Assembly: GCA_903922535.1 (NCBI GenBank)
Contig: CAIXUF010000153.1
Span: 1-6,557, forward strand
Reading direction: 5' to 3'
DNA: 6,557 nt
DNA from: Candidatus Hydrogenedentota bacterium
Lineage (GTDB): Bacteria > Hydrogenedentota > Hydrogenedentia > Hydrogenedentiales > CAITNO01
The notes under the pieces are model-generated. The model saw nothing but the letters and a program-made list of their open reading frames with translations, did not search any database and was not told where the DNA came from. Position 1 is the first letter of the stretch, and the number at the start of each line of letters is the position of its first letter. The translations under genes and the position numbers were made by a program. Of the stretch, positions 5,528 through 6,557 are shown piece by piece.

Positions 5528-6557
5528 CTACAGCCGGTCTTTTCGTGTAAGCAATTCCAGCCTGAGACCAATCCACCCGGTCCTGAGCAGACCGCCCACG
5601 CCGCCCGCGAATACCGCATCGAGCAGTTTCATGAACAGCCCGAACTTTTTCTTCGAGTAGGGATACCAGTAGGGCTCCAGGCGGCCGCTGTCCCTGTCGA
5701 TCATGATGGCCTTGATGTTGGAGAATCCGTGCAGGCCAAAGGCGCCCTTGTAACGGCCAAATCCGCTGTCGCGCACGCCGCCGAAAGGCAGCGCGTTGTT
5801 GGCCTGTGTGGCCAGAACGTTGTTGATGGAGACATTGCCGGTGACCAGCGCGCGGGCCACGCGCTCGGCCCGCTCCAGATCGTGCGACCACACGCTGGAG
5901 GCGAGTCCGTAGGGCGAGTCGTTCCCCATTTGGATGGCCTCTTCCTCAGTCTTGAAGGGGGTCACGGTCACCACCGGGCCAAAGGTCTCATTCCACTGGA
6001 TGGGCATGTCGCGGGTGGTGTTGGTCACGATGGTCGGGGGCAGCACGTGCGAACCGGGCCTGCGGCTGCCGCCCAGTTCAATCTTCGCGCCCGCGGCCAC
6101 GGAGGCCGCCAACTGCTGCTCAATCTCCTGAATCTGGAATTCGGGCGTCATGCATCCCATCATGAGCGCCTCCTCACCCCCGGCGGCCTGGGGCGAATCG
6201 AGCGTGACAATCTTCGCCGCCTTTTCCTTGAGCATCTTCAGGAAGGGCGCGTAGATGGTCTCCTGCACGAAGATGCGCTCCACCGAGGTGCAGGTTTGGC
6301 CGCAGTTGACCATGCCGCCCCACAGCGCGCCGTTGACCGCGCGTTCGATATTCACATCCTCAAACACAATCATCGGGTCCTTGCCGCCCAGTTCCAGTTC
6401 GACGGGGACCAGCATTTCGGCCGCGCGGGCCATGACCTTCTTGCCCACGCTGACGCTGCCGGTGAAGAAGATCTTTGCCGGCTTCTTGTCGATCAACAGG
6501 TTGGCGGTTTTGCGGCTGGCATAGACCACCTGAAGCGCGTCGGGCATGAACCCGCTC
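5528..6557 (-). CDS. Aldehyde dehydrogenase family protein, C-terminal part (5' end outside window)
   Basis: About 342 residues are visible, entering from the right edge, so the true start is not in the window. The ATG at 6547 is internal, since family sequence (SGF before MPDALQVV) continues upstream of it. It oxidises an aldehyde to a carboxylate with NAD(P)+. Seen in order are FTGSVSVGKKV (NAD-fold loop), VELELGGKDPMIV with the general-base Glu, and NCGQTCTSVER with the catalytic Cys at 6292-6290, 34 residues after that Glu as in classical ALDH. Then come ETFGPVV near 5990 and the PFGGVRDSGFGRY tail. The sequence continues into a C-terminal extension with hydrophobic stretches (FGLFMKLLDAVFAGGVGGLL) before the stop at 5528. 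The substrate cannot be told. It is unlikely to be part of Moco synthesis, though it lies only 61 bases upstream on the same strand. Confidence 0.95.
   Translation of the reverse strand, partial: SGFMPDALQVVYASRKTANLLIDKKPAKIFFTGSVSVGKKVMARAAEMLVPVELELGGKDPMIVFEDVNIERAVNGALWGGMVNCGQTCTSVERIFVQETIYAPFLKMLKEKAAKIVTLDSPQAAGGEEALMMGCMTPEFQIQEIEQQLAASVAAGAKIELGGSRRPGSHVLPPTIVTNTTRDMPIQWNETFGPVVTVTPFKTEEEAIQMGNDSPYGLASSVWSHDLERAERVARALVTGNVSINNVLATQANNALPFGGVRDSGFGRYKGAFGLHGFSNIKAIMIDRDSGRLEPYWYPYSKKKFGLFMKLLDAVFAGGVGGLLRTGWIGLRLELLTRKDRL

Overview
The window is GC-rich bacterial DNA in which every convincing gene reads from the minus strand, so the gene order runs from high to low coordinates. The core (about 5466 down to 809) is a compact molybdenum-cofactor (Moco) operon. 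Upstream of it (5528-6557) is the 3' part of an aldehyde dehydrogenase gene. Downstream (1-808) is a degraded accessory stretch.

The Moco operon begins with a 63-residue cysteine-containing protein of unknown function. It overlaps by four bases (GTGA) a single-domain ModE-type DNA-binding protein. Next come a P-loop NTPase with an unusual cysteine cluster (possibly MobB-like), MoeA, a short MoaA, MoaC, and a MOSC-MogA fusion. MoaA and MoaC would make cyclic pyranopterin monophosphate from GTP. The MogA half would adenylate molybdopterin and MoeA would insert molybdate. MPT synthase (MoaD/MoaE), MoeB and MobA are not in the window, so the pathway must be completed elsewhere. Genes are separated by 0-70 bases or overlap, and several starts have good Shine-Dalgarno (SD) sequences. 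The clearest is at moaC, where the SD is formed by the codons for MoaA's terminal Gly-Gly.

The left 0.8 kb looks like genomic debris. A fragment of a transposase/integrase-like leader (480-714) loses its frame. The N-terminal part of a Fic-family-like protein (1-298) carries a two-base frameshift at a GTGTG and runs off the left edge. Between them (about 340-460) is an AT-rich pocket with three imperfect copies of a TGCGCA-containing repeat, a plausible operator for the Fic-like gene.

Taxonomy cannot be fixed from the sequence. The short MoaA, the MOSC-MogA fusion and the Fic and integrase types recall Deltaproteobacteria, Planctomycetota or Hydrogenedentota-like environmental bacteria, but this is recollection of family resemblance and is of low confidence. 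I see no wholly new system. The least understood parts are the 63-residue protein, the cysteine-rich P-loop protein and the repeat cluster.
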